This document shows positions 19,718 through 29,217 of a stretch of DNA of 64,000 nucleotides, piece by piece; position 1 is the stretch's first letter, and each line of letters begins with the position of its first letter. The translations under genes and the position numbers were made by a program. The notes beneath the pieces were generated by a model. That model did no database searches, was not told where the DNA came from, and worked only from the letters and a program-made list of their open reading frames with translations. Source of the stretch: Lachnospiraceae bacterium (lineage in GTDB: Bacteria > Bacillota > Clostridia > Lachnospirales > Lachnospiraceae); the NCBI GenBank assembly GCA_031272185.1, contig JAISUG010000045.1, positions 1 to 64,000 of the forward strand, read 5' to 3'.

Positions 19718-20269
19718 TTGATTTATTTACTGCTCTTTGAGAGCATCAGCGACAAGGACAAATTCGAATATTTGTACAACCGCCACAAGAGGCTCATGCT
19801 CTACAAGGCATATGAGATCCTCCATGACTACCAGCTGGCGGAGGATGCCGCCAGCGAGGCGTTTTTGCGCATTTACAAAAACCTCCACAAGGTGGACCTG
19901 GAGGACATGGCGCGCACCACCTCATTTGCGGTGACCATCGTGAAGAACGTGGCCCTGACCATGCTCCAGAAGCAAAAGCGCATGGCGACGGAGCCGGAGC
20001 TCTTCGATGAGGACATGCCCGACCCTGCGGACATCGAAAATGACACCATCGCCAAGCTGCAGTCGGAAGCGCTGCTGCGGGTGGTGGACTCCCTGGGGGC
20101 GGATCTGCGGGATGTGTTCCTGTTGCGGTACGCCCACGGCTACAGCAACAAGGAGATCGGGGAGTTGGTGAAGATCCCCGAGAAACATGTGGCGGTGCGG
20201 CTGTTCCGCGCCAAGAAGAAACTCAGCGAACTGCTGCGAAAGGAGGGGTACGCCGATGAAGCCGGATGA
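19718..20269 (+). CDS. ECF-type RNA polymerase sigma factor
   Basis: 183 residues starting at TTG after GAGGTGG. Region 2 (YNRHKRLMLYKAYEILHDYQ and the following DAASEAFLRIYK) and region 4 (DVFLLRYAHGYSNKEIGELVKIPEKHVAVRLFRAKKKL) are both clear, with no region 3, as in extracytoplasmic-function sigma factors. It should direct polymerase to a small regulon when released by its anti-sigma factor. The next gene overlaps by 14 bp and encodes a membrane protein of anti-sigma layout, so the pair is probably a signalling unit. The AT-rich TAATATTATA at 19671 may be part of its promoter, but no clear -35 is seen. Confidence 0.92.
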   Translation: MIYLLLFESISDKDKFEYLYNRHKRLMLYKAYEILHDYQLAEDAASEAFLRIYKNLHKVDLEDMARTTSFAVTIVKNVALTMLQKQKRMATEPELFDEDMPDPADIENDTIAKLQSEALLRVVDSLGADLRDVFLLRYAHGYSNKEIGELVKIPEKHVAVRLFRAKKKLSELLRKEGYADEAG

Positions 20270-21485
20270 GAATAACCGAAAAGCGCTGCCCCTGGGCGAT
20301 GCGGTGAGCGAGGGCCTGCCAAGAACGGATCATGGATCCCGGGACGGTGAAGCGCATGGAAGTAGATCCCAGGGCGGTGAACCGCATGGAAGTGAACCGC
20401 ATGTAGGCAGAAAAGGGACAAAGAACAAGGGGGTGCGCAGCGTCCTCCCATTTGACAGTAAAAGGGGAACTCGGCGACTGACTGTGGATGACGGCATCTG
20501 GGGACAGCTGGCCGCCCGCTATGTCCGGGCGGATGGGGAACGGCTGGAAGCGGAGCGGAAGCGGCTGGAGGGCGACGGAGTTAGAACCGGGGCGGGCGGC
20601 AGTCCCGATACCCGTCACCTGGATTTCTTGGTGCAGCGGTCCATCCGCATGCATCGGAGGAACCGCTGGCTGGGGTTTGGCGGCACTTTGGCGGCGTGCC
20701 TGTGCGCGCTGCTGGTGTGGCAGGCCGTGGTGCGGGGCGGGTTGCTGGTGAGCAACACATCCGCCACGAGCGAGATGGCCCAGGCGGCGCCTGCCACCGG
20801 CATCACCGGTGATGCAGCGGCAGAATCTGCGCAACCGATGCCTGAAGCATCCGCGGACGGTGGTCCGGTTGCGGGCAGTGGCCAGGCAGTGACCTCCGGC
20901 GCACCGGCATCCCAGGTCGTCATCGGAAATGCAGCAGATGCAGCGGCATCTTCGGATACGGCCGGCGCACCGGCAAGAGGCGAAATCATCCCCCTGGCGG
21001 CCGCATTGCCGCCCTCATACACAGTAAAGGACGTGAAAGAAGATCGGGGGGAGACCATCTACACACTGGACAACACCTGGCGGGACGAGGTGGTGCTGTC
21101 TTTGCGCTACGAATCTTCGGCCGGCAGCCAGACTATTCCTGCTGACGGCGCCGCTGCAGGGCTGCACCCCATCATCATCAAGGATGGTGAGGTGACGGTG
21201 CTGACCGATGCCGGGGCACCGGTGGGTGCGGGCGCGCAGACGGATGCAAACACAGGGGTCGGCGTGGATGTCAAGACAGGCGAAGACACGCAGATGGGCA
21301 TGGTCGCACAGCCTAAGGCAGATCCATGGACAGGTTCCCGGGCTGATCCAGACATCGATGCCTGGGGCGTCTGTGGGGACGGCTACCAGCTCCTGCAGTT
21401 TGAGAAGGGCGGCATCTCCTACACCATGACGTGCAAATATTCATTCGACACATTGGTCAGGCTGTACGAGGCGCTGACCGGGTGA
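20256..21485 (+). CDS. Membrane anti-sigma-like protein
   Basis: 409 residues from ATG 20256 with an AAAGGAGGGG site inside the sigma gene (14-bp overlap). A polar cytoplasmic part of about 130 residues precedes one membrane helix (WLGFGGTLAACLCALLVWQAV). An Ala/Thr/Pro-rich linker and an extracytoplasmic domain with YTVKDVKEDRGETIYTLDN and a C-terminal KYSFDTLVRLYEAL follow. This layout and the coupling to an ECF sigma gene indicate an anti-sigma factor or signal receptor. No zinc-finger HxxxCxxC motif is visible. The N-terminal region contains repeated RSQGGEPHGS-type units. Function is inferred from context. Confidence 0.6.
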   Translation: MKPDENNRKALPLGDAVSEGLPRTDHGSRDGEAHGSRSQGGEPHGSEPHVGRKGTKNKGVRSVLPFDSKRGTRRLTVDDGIWGQLAARYVRADGERLEAERKRLEGDGVRTGAGGSPDTRHLDFLVQRSIRMHRRNRWLGFGGTLAACLCALLVWQAVVRGGLLVSNTSATSEMAQAAPATGITGDAAAESAQPMPEASADGGPVAGSGQAVTSGAPASQVVIGNAADAAASSDTAGAPARGEIIPLAAALPPSYTVKDVKEDRGETIYTLDNTWRDEVVLSLRYESSAGSQTIPADGAAAGLHPIIIKDGEVTVLTDAGAPVGAGAQTDANTGVGVDVKTGEDTQMGMVAQPKADPWTGSRADPDIDAWGVCGDGYQLLQFEKGGISYTMTCKYSFDTLVRLYEALTG

Positions 21486-21865
21486 GGAATATGCTTTCCG
21501 GGAATTGCATTATTGGGGATTCCAGGGTATGTCTGTTGGGCATACCCTGGTAACTGTTCACGGACACCGGTTGGGAAGACTATTCGTATTGGCTGGAACA
21601 CGATGCCAAGACATACCGTGAAATCAAACCGCGAAGCCGGACTCGGGAGGCCGGACATGGAACTGCGCCCGATTAGGTTTGGCGACCCGTATATAATATT
21701 AGACTTGCGCCATGTGTGGGCGGAAGCGGGAGATGCGTGGGGTTCGGGCGTTTTGCACAACAAAACCTTGGTTTGGGTGGAGTTTGGCGATTATTCTGGA
21801 TGTGTTCTGGTATTGTTGCACAATTTTCTCATCAATTCCCTGCGGAATGTCTAAAATTGGATGTA

Positions 21866-21894
21866 TTGTTTTGTGGTGCGGATAGGGGTATAGT
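21866..21894 (+). promoter_or_regulatory. Candidate nif operon promoter
   Basis: TTGTTT (21866-21871), 17-bp spacer, TATAGT (21889-21894). The transcript would begin near 21901, with a leader of about 264 nt ending in the hairpin at 22097-22136. No sigma-54 TGGCAC-N5-TTGCA site is seen in this gap, in line with nif control in Clostridia. Confidence 0.5.
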
Positions 21895-21994
21895 GTGTGC
21901 AACGAAACGAAATGCAGGCAAGAGCATGGTGCCGCAGTCAGTGAGGCACGATGCGGGGAGCTGCAGGACGCACTAAGCAGGAAACAGACAAGCG

Positions 21995-22087
21995 CATGGC
22001 GCGGCAGGCGGGAAGCAGAGGCGCGCACGGCGCGGTAGGCGGGAAGCAGAGGCGCACATGGCGCAGTAGGCAGGAAGCATAGGTATC
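21995..22087 (+). repeat. 31-bp triple repeat in the nif leader
   Basis: Three 31-bp units begin at 21995, 22026 and 22057. The core is GGCGGGAAGCAGAGGCGC. A degenerate fourth unit may precede them. Confidence 0.85.
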
Positions 22088-22096
22088 GCACGATGG

Positions 22097-22136
22097 GGTG
22101 GTTCGCAGGTAGCTGCGAGACCGCCTTTTTGTTTTT
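22097..22136 (+). terminator. Terminator-like hairpin 28 nt before nifH
   Basis: GGTGGTTCGCAG, a GTAG loop, and CTGCGAGACCGCC pair over 12 bp with one bulged G. TTTTTGTTTTT follows. Because the candidate promoter lies upstream and nifH starts just downstream, it is in position to act as an attenuator. It could instead end readthrough from upstream transcription. Confidence 0.75.
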
Positions 22137-22149
22137 CGGGCTGCGGTGA

Positions 22150-22983
<834 letters not shown>

Positions 22984-23064
22984 GTAAAACGCAAGCCGCC
23001 CAAGCGGTGGGACGCCATGCAGGCTGGTTTGCAGTGGCAGGGCGGGCAGCCGCAGAAGGCAGAT

Positions 23065-23140
23065 GCGAAAGGCAGTTGCGAGAGGCGACTGCGAGAGGCA
23101 GATGCGAAAGGCAGTTGCGAGAGGCAGTCGCGGAAAGCCA
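23065..23140 (+). repeat. 13-bp minisatellite between nifH and nifI1
   Basis: About six 13-bp units of the type GCGARAGGCAGTT, starting at 23065, 23078, 23091, 23104, 23117 and 23130. Confidence 0.85.
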
Positions 23141-23194
23141 TTGAGATACAATGCAAAGGCGCTGTTGACGATTGTGGATTGTGAGGAGAAGCAT

Positions 23195-23518
23195 ATGTTG
23201 CTGGTGAGGGCGATTATCCGGCCGGAGAAGACCGGGACGGTGATGAGCGAGCTGGCCGCGGCGGGGTTCCCGGCCGTGACCAAGATGGACGTGTACGGGC
23301 GGGGCAAGCAAAAAGGGATCACCGTGGGCGAGGTGTACTACGACGAGATCCCCAAGGAAATGCTCCTGGTGGTGTGCAACGACGAGGACAAGGACGACCT
23401 GGTGAAGATCATCATCCGCACCGCGAAGACCGGCCAGGGCAATTTCGGCGACGGGCGTATCTTCGTGTCGCCGGTGGAGTCCGCATACACCATCAGTACC
23501 GGGAAAGCGGGGCTGTAA
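23195..23518 (+). CDS. nifI1: PII-like nitrogenase regulator NifI1
   Basis: 107 residues, GlnB/PII family. NifI1 and NifI2 form a complex that inhibits NifDK after ammonium addition and is relieved by 2-oxoglutarate and ATP. The start ATG 23195 follows a GTGAGGAGAAG site; a longer upstream frame only covers the minisatellite. VRAIIRPEKTGTVMSELAAA is the PII N-terminus, GRGKQKG and EVYYDEIPKEML cover the T-loop and GDGRIFVSPVESAYTISTG is the C-terminal signature. The position directly after nifH is the standard arrangement in Clostridia and methanogens. Confidence 0.96.
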   Translation: MLLVRAIIRPEKTGTVMSELAAAGFPAVTKMDVYGRGKQKGITVGEVYYDEIPKEMLLVVCNDEDKDDLVKIIIRTAKTGQGNFGDGRIFVSPVESAYTISTGKAGL

Positions 23519-23659
23519 ACTGTATGGGGGCCTGCCTTCCCTCGTCGCTTTGCGGATGGGATCCGGGATGTGCCGGAATACCGGAAGTGGAAGGGCGTGG
23601 TGGGTATCGACGCCGAAAGTGCGGTGGGCTTGCATGGGGCGAGTCGCAGGAGGATCTAT

Positions 23660-24043
23660 ATGAAAGAGGTTATGTCATTCATCCGGGCCAACAAGGTCAA
23701 TGACACCAAGCGGGCATTGGCCGAGGGCGGTTTCCCGGCATTCACCTGCCGCAAGTGCCTGGGCAGGGGCAAAAAGAGCATAGACCCGGAGCTTTTGCAC
23801 ACTGTGCTGGCGGCGGGGGAGCTGCCCGTGGATGCGGTGGGGCAGAGCTTCACCGAGGCCACCCGGCTGATCCCCAAGCGGTTCTTCACTGTGATCGTGG
23901 AGGACGATGCGGTGCAGAAAGTGGTGGATCTCATCATAGGGGTGAACCAAACGGGCAACCCCGGCGACGGGAAGATATTCGTGTTGCCCATCTGCGAGGG
24001 GTACACAGTGCGCAGCGGAGAGAGTACCGTCGAGGCCTATTGA
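23660..24043 (+). CDS. nifI2: PII-like nitrogenase regulator NifI2
   Basis: 127 residues from ATG 23660 with an ideal CAGGAGG site. The partner of NifI1 in post-translational switch-off of nitrogenase. FIRANKVNDTKRALAEGGFP and NPGDGKIFVLPICEGYTVRSGE mark the PII fold. The NifI2-type T-loop region contains CRKCLGRGKKS. The gene ends RSGESTVEAY-TGA. Two further copies of this C-terminal coding sequence lie in frame immediately downstream (24065-24094 and 24122-24151), each ending in a different stop codon; see the repeat entry and finding. Confidence 0.96.
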   Translation: MKEVMSFIRANKVNDTKRALAEGGFPAFTCRKCLGRGKKSIDPELLHTVLAAGELPVDAVGQSFTEATRLIPKRFFTVIVEDDAVQKVVDLIIGVNQTGNPGDGKIFVLPICEGYTVRSGESTVEAY

Positions 24044-24151
24044 GTCGCGCTGCGCACTTGGCGCAGCGGGGAGTCAACGGTTGAAGCTTATTAGCTAGAA
24101 GTCGCGCTGCGCACCTGGCGCAGTGGAGAATCGACGGTTGAAGCGTATTAA
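24032..24151 (+). repeat. In-frame 57-bp repeats of the nifI2 tail beyond its stop
   Basis: After the nifI2 stop (TGA, 24041-24043) the same frame stays open and reads VALRTWRSGESTVEAY then TAG (24092-24094). It continues LEVALRTWRSGESTVEAY then TAA (24149-24151). The gene itself ends RSGESTVEAY-TGA. Gene and first downstream copy differ at 10 of 30 bases with no amino-acid change, including AGT against TCA for one serine. Downstream copies 1 and 2 differ at 6 of 30 bases, again all synonymous. The nifD start lies 16 bp further on. Confidence 0.95.
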
Positions 24152-24167
24152 TTGGAAAGGATTTCCT

Positions 24168-25769
24168 ATGGACGAGCGGGAGAAACTGCTGGAAAAATAT
24201 CAGGCGAAAGTCTATAAGAACAGGAAAGAGCATCTGATCGCGCTGGAGGATCCGGGCGAGGATGGCCAGCCGCAGTCCATCGCGGCGAACACCCGCGCCA
24301 TCCCGGGGATCATGACGGCTCGGGGCTGCTGCTATGCGGGGTGCAAGGGCGTGGTGGTAGGCCCCCTGAAAGACGTGTGTGTCATCACCCACGGGCCTAT
24401 CGGCTGCGGTTTCTACAGCTGGGGCACCCGGCGCAACAAGGCCAAGGGGGAGGAGAAGTCCGGGGGGAAGAATTTCGTGCCCTACTGTTTCTCCACGGAC
24501 ATGCAGGAGCCGGACATCGTCTTCGGCGGGGAGAAGAAGCTGGAGGCGGCCATCGCGGAGGCGGTGGAGCTGTTTGACCCCAAGTGCATCATGATCTGCT
24601 CCACCTGCCCCATCGGCCTCATTGGTGACGATGTGCAGGCGGTGGCGCGCCGCACCGAGGCGAAGTACGGCATCAAGGCCATCGGCTATTCCTGCGAGGG
24701 CTACAAAGGCGTCTCCCAGTCTGCGGGGCACCACATCGCCAACAACGGGCTCATGCGCTATGTCATCGGCACCGGGGACACGCCGCCCAAGAAGAAATTT
24801 TCCGTGAATATCCTGGGCGAGTACAACATCGGCGGCGACGGCTGGGAAGAGGAGCGCATCCTGCGCAGATGCGGCATCGAGGTGGTGTCCATCTTCACCG
24901 GCGACGGTTCATTTGAAGCCCTGAAGAACTCCCACCTGGCGACGCTGAACCTGGTGATGTGCCACCGTTCCATCAACTACATCGCGGAGATGATGAAGAC
25001 GAAGTACGGCATCGACTGGCTGAAAGTGAACTTCATCGGCGTGGGGGCCACATGCAAATCCCTGCGGGAGATCGCGGCGTATTTCCAGGATCCGGATCTC
25101 ACAGCCAGGGTGGAAGAGGTCATCGCGGACGAAGTCTCATTGATTGCGGACGACATCGCTTACTACAAATCCAAGCTCACCGGCAAGACGGCGGGGATCT
25201 TCTCGGGCGGGTCCCGTTCCCACCATTACCAGGTACTGCTGGCGGATTTCGGCATGGAGACCATCATCGCGGGGTATGAGTTCGCCCACCGGGACGACTA
25301 CGAGGGGCGGGAGGTGATCCCGTTCATCAAGGAGGATGCGGACAACAAGAACATAGAGACCATCACCGTGGAGCCGGACCCGGACTTCTACAGGGAAGTG
25401 TACGCCGCAGACGCATTGGCCAAACTGCGTGAGGGCATAGAGATCGACACATACGATGGGATGATGCCGGAAATGCGCCGGGGCGACGTGGTGGTGGACG
25501 ACTACAACCACTACGAGACCGACGAGCTGATAAAGCGCATCAAGCCGGACATCTTTTTCTCGGGTATCAAGGACAAGTACAACATCCAGAAGGCGGGGGT
25601 GTCCTCCAGGCAGATCCATTCCTACGACTACTCCGGGCCTTATGCGGGGTTCAACGGCGCGGTGAATTTCGGGCGCGACGTGACCATGGCGCTGTACACC
25701 AACGCATGGGAGTTCGTGGTGCCGCCGTGGAAATCCCAGCCGATGCTGGTGGGGAGCGTAGGGGCGTAG
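24168..25769 (+). CDS. nifD: Nitrogenase MoFe protein alpha chain
   Basis: 533 residues. It carries FeMo-cofactor and half of the P-cluster. P-cluster cysteines lie in RGCCYAGCKG (residues 53-61), HGPIGCGFYSW (Cys80) and CSTCPIGLIGDD. The cofactor ligands are Cys265 (VMCHRS) and His484 (IHSYDYSGPYAG), and His189 in AGHHIANNG matches the catalytic histidine. A segment of about 50 residues (KEDADNKNIETITVEPDPDF onward) is the insert characteristic of clostridial NifD. No vnfG/anfG delta-subunit gene follows, supporting the Mo type. The start at 24168 follows GGAAAGG. Confidence 0.97.
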   Translation: MDEREKLLEKYQAKVYKNRKEHLIALEDPGEDGQPQSIAANTRAIPGIMTARGCCYAGCKGVVVGPLKDVCVITHGPIGCGFYSWGTRRNKAKGEEKSGGKNFVPYCFSTDMQEPDIVFGGEKKLEAAIAEAVELFDPKCIMICSTCPIGLIGDDVQAVARRTEAKYGIKAIGYSCEGYKGVSQSAGHHIANNGLMRYVIGTGDTPPKKKFSVNILGEYNIGGDGWEEERILRRCGIEVVSIFTGDGSFEALKNSHLATLNLVMCHRSINYIAEMMKTKYGIDWLKVNFIGVGATCKSLREIAAYFQDPDLTARVEEVIADEVSLIADDIAYYKSKLTGKTAGIFSGGSRSHHYQVLLADFGMETIIAGYEFAHRDDYEGREVIPFIKEDADNKNIETITVEPDPDFYREVYAADALAKLREGIEIDTYDGMMPEMRRGDVVVDDYNHYETDELIKRIKPDIFFSGIKDKYNIQKAGVSSRQIHSYDYSGPYAGFNGAVNFGRDVTMALYTNAWEFVVPPWKSQPMLVGSVGA

Positions 25770-25774
25770 GTATA

Positions 25775-25914
25775 GTGCAGGGTGCGCAGTGCGAAGTGCA
25801 GGGTGCAGGGTGCGAAGTGCAGAGTGCGAAGTGTGAAGTGCAGAGTGCGAAGTGCAGAGTGCAGGGTGCGCAGTACATAGTGCAGAGTGCGAAGTACATA
25901 GTGCAGAGTGCGGG
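25775..25914 (+). repeat. Array of 20 heptanucleotides between nifD and nifK
   Basis: Twenty consecutive 7-mers, mostly GTGCAGA, GTGCGAA, GTGCAGG and GTACATA, occupy 140 bp with no interruption. This resembles the short tandemly repeated repetitive (STRR) heptamers known from filamentous cyanobacteria, but in a clostridial nif operon. Confidence 0.95.
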
Positions 25915-26015
25915 GCGTATAAAGGCTGGGCACGGGGACATGCGATTTGGATCGGTTGCCGGCAAACATGGGGTGCGGCGACTTATGGGGTGAGGGGAAT
26001 TAGGGAGGTACACAT

Positions 26016-27380
26016 ATGCTGGATTTGACTAGGAAAGAAGTTTTGGAGCGCAAGGCGTTGCGGATCAACCCCTGCAAGATCTGCCAGCCGGTGGGCGCGA
26101 TGTACTGCGCCCTGGGCGTGGAGCGGTGCATGCCCCACAGCCACGGCTCCCAGGGGTGCTGCTCCTACCATAGGACGGTGCTGAGCAGGCATTTCAAGGA
26201 GCCGGCCATAGCGGCGTCGTCGTCCTTCACCGAGGGCACCAGCGTGTTTGGCGGGCGCAGCAACATCAACACCGCGGTGAAGAATATATTTGACATCTAC
26301 AACCCGGACATCATCGCGGTACACACCACCTGCCTGTCGGAAACCATTGGCGACGACTTGGGTTCCTATATCCTGGACATGGATATCCCCGACGGGAAGC
26401 TGGTGGTCCACTGCAACACGCCCAGCTACGTGGGGTCCCACATCAACGGGTTTTTCAATATGATGATGGGGTTCATGAACTACCTGACGAAAAAGTCCGG
26501 CACGTGCAATGGCAAGACGGCGATTTTCCCGGGATGGGTGAACCCCGGCGACCTGCGGGAGATCAAAAGGCTGTGCGCCATGATGGGCGTGGACATCATC
26601 TGTTTCCCGGACCAAAGCGGCGTGATGGATGCGCCCATGACGGGCAAATACGAGATGTACCCCAATGGCGGCACCAGCGTGGCGCAGATCCGGGCGCTGG
26701 GCGACTGCGCGGGGGTGCTGGGGCTGGGCGAGATCACCAATGTGGAGCCGGTGCAGCTGCTGGAAAAGAAGTGGAAGGTGCCGGGCAAGCTGCTCAAAGC
26801 GCCCATCGGCGTGCGGTTCACGGATGAGTTCCTGATGGAGCTGCAGCATGTCTCCAAGCAGGAAGTGCCGTCATCGCTGGAAACCGAGCGGGGGCAGCTG
26901 GTGGACCTGCTCCTGGATTCCCATGCGTACACATTCCAGAAGAAAGTGGCCCTGTTCGGCGACCCGGACACGGTGGAGGGGCTCACCAGCCTGTGCCTGG
27001 AGATGGGGCTGACACCCAAATATGTCATCACCGGGACGCCCAAGGAGGATTTCGCCAGGAACGTGAACGCATTGTTCGAAAGGTACCATGCGGAAGGGTG
27101 CGTGGTCAAGGCCAATGCGGACCTGTTCGACCTGCACCAGTGGATCAAGAACGAGCCGGTGGATCTGCTCCTGGGCACCACCTACGGCAAGCAGATCGCC
27201 AAGGCCGAGGACATCCCCTTCGTGCGCGCGGGGTTCCCGGTGCTGGACCGCTACGGGCACACACTGCAGCCCATCGTGGGCTACAGGGGCGCCATCCGCA
27301 TGGTGGAGAAGATCACGGATGCGCTGATGACCCGCCTGGAGCGCGACTCCAGCGACGAGGATTTCGAGATCGTGCTGTAA
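26016..27380 (+). CDS. nifK: Nitrogenase MoFe protein beta chain
   Basis: 454 residues, short clostridial form lacking the N-terminal extension of proteobacterial NifK. It completes the P-cluster with Cys23 (KICQPVGAMY), Cys48 (GSQGCCSYHR) and the cysteine in TTCLSETIGDD. FPGWVNPGDLREIKRL and YGHTLQPIVGYRGAIRM are also diagnostic. A GGGAGG site precedes the ATG. No low-complexity insert is present in either nifD or nifK, although a heptamer array separates them. Confidence 0.97.
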   Translation: MLDLTRKEVLERKALRINPCKICQPVGAMYCALGVERCMPHSHGSQGCCSYHRTVLSRHFKEPAIAASSSFTEGTSVFGGRSNINTAVKNIFDIYNPDIIAVHTTCLSETIGDDLGSYILDMDIPDGKLVVHCNTPSYVGSHINGFFNMMMGFMNYLTKKSGTCNGKTAIFPGWVNPGDLREIKRLCAMMGVDIICFPDQSGVMDAPMTGKYEMYPNGGTSVAQIRALGDCAGVLGLGEITNVEPVQLLEKKWKVPGKLLKAPIGVRFTDEFLMELQHVSKQEVPSSLETERGQLVDLLLDSHAYTFQKKVALFGDPDTVEGLTSLCLEMGLTPKYVITGTPKEDFARNVNALFERYHAEGCVVKANADLFDLHQWIKNEPVDLLLGTTYGKQIAKAEDIPFVRAGFPVLDRYGHTLQPIVGYRGAIRMVEKITDALMTRLERDSSDEDFEIVL

Positions 27381-27456
27381 GGAGCATGGGGCCAGCCAAG
27401 GTGCCCAGGCGGGCGAAAATGGAGATGGTGCGAATGGACTGGGAAAGGAGGCCGGC

Positions 27457-29028
27457 ATGGAGCAGCGCAACATACTGAAGGAACGCAGGAATTCCATCGC
27501 GGTGGGTGGCAAAGGCGACGGCAGCGGGTTCGCCTGTGAGAAGCAAAGCGTTTCGGGGGCGGTGAGCCAGCGGGCCTGCGTGTACTGCGGCGCAAGGGTG
27601 GTGCTCAACCCCATCACGGACGCCTACCACATCGTCCACGGGCCTATCGGCTGTGCCAGCTACACCTGGGACATCCGGGGGAGCCTGTCCAGCGGCAGCG
27701 ACCTGTACCGCAACTCATTTTCCACGGACCTGCGGGAGACGGACATCGTCTTCGGCGGCGCGAAGAAGCTCACCGCGGCCATCGACGAGCTGATGGAAAC
27801 TGCGGACCCCAGGCCGAAGCTGATCTTCGTCTATGCCACCTGCATCGTGGGGGTCATCGGCGACGACATCGAGGCTGTGTGCCGCATGACGGAAGAAAAA
27901 TATGGCATCCGCGCCATCCCGGTGAAAGCCCCGGGGTTTTCGGGGACGAAGTCCCAGGGGTACCAGCTGGCGTGCAATGCGATCCTGGAACTGATGCGTC
28001 CGCACATCCCACAGCCGGAATCCGAGCCCGTGACGGCACCGGCAGGTGAACCCGTGGCGACGGGCGGTACGGCCGGTGTGGAATCAGCTTCCCATGCAAC
28101 GGGCGGTGCGGCCGGCGTGCCCGAAACCGCCGGGAAGCCGGCTCTGGTGGCGGGTGTGGGATCTGCATCCCCTGCCGGGGGCGGCGCGGCCGGCATGGCG
28201 GTGGCACCGGGGAAACGGTTCGGCATCAACATCCTGGGAGACTACAACCTGGCGGGGGAGATGTGGATCATCAAGGGCTACATGGCGGCGGTGGGCATCC
28301 CGGTCATCGCCACCATCACCGGCGACTCATCCTATGACAAACTGATACAGGCGCCCACGGCGTCGCTGAACATCGTCCAATGCGCGGGTTCCGCTGTCTA
28401 CCTGGCGGAGTCCATGGAAGCGGAGATGGGAATCCCTTACGTGAAAGTGAGCTTCTTCGGCGTAGAGGACACGTGCGCCTCCATCGTGCGGGTGGCGGAC
28501 GCACTGGGGGATCCGGATGTGAGCGCCAGGGCCAGGGCATTCGTGAAAGAGCGCAGTGCCCAGGTGATGCCGATCATCGAACGGTTCCGCCCCAAACTGG
28601 AGGGCAAGAAAGCCGCCATATTCGTGGGCGGCGGGTACAAGGCCATCTCCCTCATCCGCCAGTTCAACGAGCTGGGGATGCGCACGGTGGTGGTGGGCAC
28701 CCAGACGGGGAAAAAGGACGAATACGAGGTGATTGGATCCATCGTCCAGCCGGACACCATCATCCTGGACGACGCGAACCCTGCGGAGCTGGAGCAGTTC
28801 ATGCTGGAAAAGGAAGCGGACATCCTGGTGGGCGGCGTGAAAGAGCGGCCATTGGCGTACAAGCTGGGCATCGCATTTTGCGACCACAACCACGAGCGCA
28901 AGGCCCCCCTGGCGGGGTTCGAGGGCATCGACAATTTCGTGCGGGAGATCAATGCGTCCATCAACAGCCCGGTGTGGCGGTATCTGGACAAAAACATAGA
29001 GAAAGCCAAGGCTGCGGGTGCGGCCTGA
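27457..29028 (+). CDS. nifE: FeMo-cofactor scaffold protein NifE with linker insert
   Basis: 523 residues. With NifN it forms the scaffold on which NifB-co becomes FeMo-co. VSQRACVYCGARVVLNPITD, HGPIGCASYTWDIRG and TCIVGVIGDDIEAVCR are NifE signatures. Between residues about 184 and 251 a Thr/Gly/Ala/Pro-rich insert separates the two Rossmann-like halves. It is built from 13- and 26-codon repeats such as ATGGTAGVESASH, ATGGAAGVPETAG and AGGGAAGMAV. Without it the length is the usual 455. It follows nifK by 76 bp with a strong AAAGGAGG site. Confidence 0.95.
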   Translation: MEQRNILKERRNSIAVGGKGDGSGFACEKQSVSGAVSQRACVYCGARVVLNPITDAYHIVHGPIGCASYTWDIRGSLSSGSDLYRNSFSTDLRETDIVFGGAKKLTAAIDELMETADPRPKLIFVYATCIVGVIGDDIEAVCRMTEEKYGIRAIPVKAPGFSGTKSQGYQLACNAILELMRPHIPQPESEPVTAPAGEPVATGGTAGVESASHATGGAAGVPETAGKPALVAGVGSASPAGGGAAGMAVAPGKRFGINILGDYNLAGEMWIIKGYMAAVGIPVIATITGDSSYDKLIQAPTASLNIVQCAGSAVYLAESMEAEMGIPYVKVSFFGVEDTCASIVRVADALGDPDVSARARAFVKERSAQVMPIIERFRPKLEGKKAAIFVGGGYKAISLIRQFNELGMRTVVVGTQTGKKDEYEVIGSIVQPDTIILDDANPAELEQFMLEKEADILVGGVKERPLAYKLGIAFCDHNHERKAPLAGFEGIDNFVREINASINSPVWRYLDKNIEKAKAAGAA

Positions 29029-29034
29029 ATGGTT

Positions 29035-29200
29035 CCAACGTGCCAGGGCGCAGGGCTGAATCGGGTAGAAAGGTTCCAATGTGCCAGGGCGCAGGGCTGA
29101 ATCGGGTAGAATGGTTCCAATGTGCCAGGGCGCAGGACTGAACCAGGAAGAATGGTTCCTGGCGCCGCGCAATGCATGGAAGCGCAGGGCCAAATCGGGT
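29035..29200 (+). repeat. About 40-bp triple repeat between nifE and nifN-B
   Basis: Units containing GGTTCCAAYGTGCCAGGGCG and then CAGGRCTGAA repeat at 40-42 bp spacing, with a degenerate fourth unit. The first unit opens a 23-codon frame directly after the nifE stop. The unit's GGCGCAGGGCTGAAT resembles the last codons and stop of nifE (GGTGCGGCCTGAAT). Confidence 0.8.
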
Positions 29201-29217
29201 AGAAAGGGAGGCGGGGC

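Noticed and set aside
21522..21550. Rho-independent terminator after the anti-sigma gene
   Set aside because: The hairpin is perfect but no T-run follows, so it is noted only as a structure.
21513..21854. 113-codon ORF upstream of nifH
   Set aside because: No domain, no ribosome site, and it overlaps a hairpin and promoter signals; treated as non-coding.
24168..25769. Vanadium or iron-only nitrogenase
   Set aside because: No vnfG/anfG delta gene follows, and the 50-residue NifD insert, nifE, nifN-B and nifV genes support a molybdenum enzyme.
25775..25914. CRISPR array between nifD and nifK
   Set aside because: Units are contiguous 7-mers with no spacers, and no cas genes are present.
29032..29103. 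23-codon ORF directly after nifE
   Set aside because: It lies wholly within a 40-bp tandem repeat and has no ribosome site; listed only as part of the repeat.
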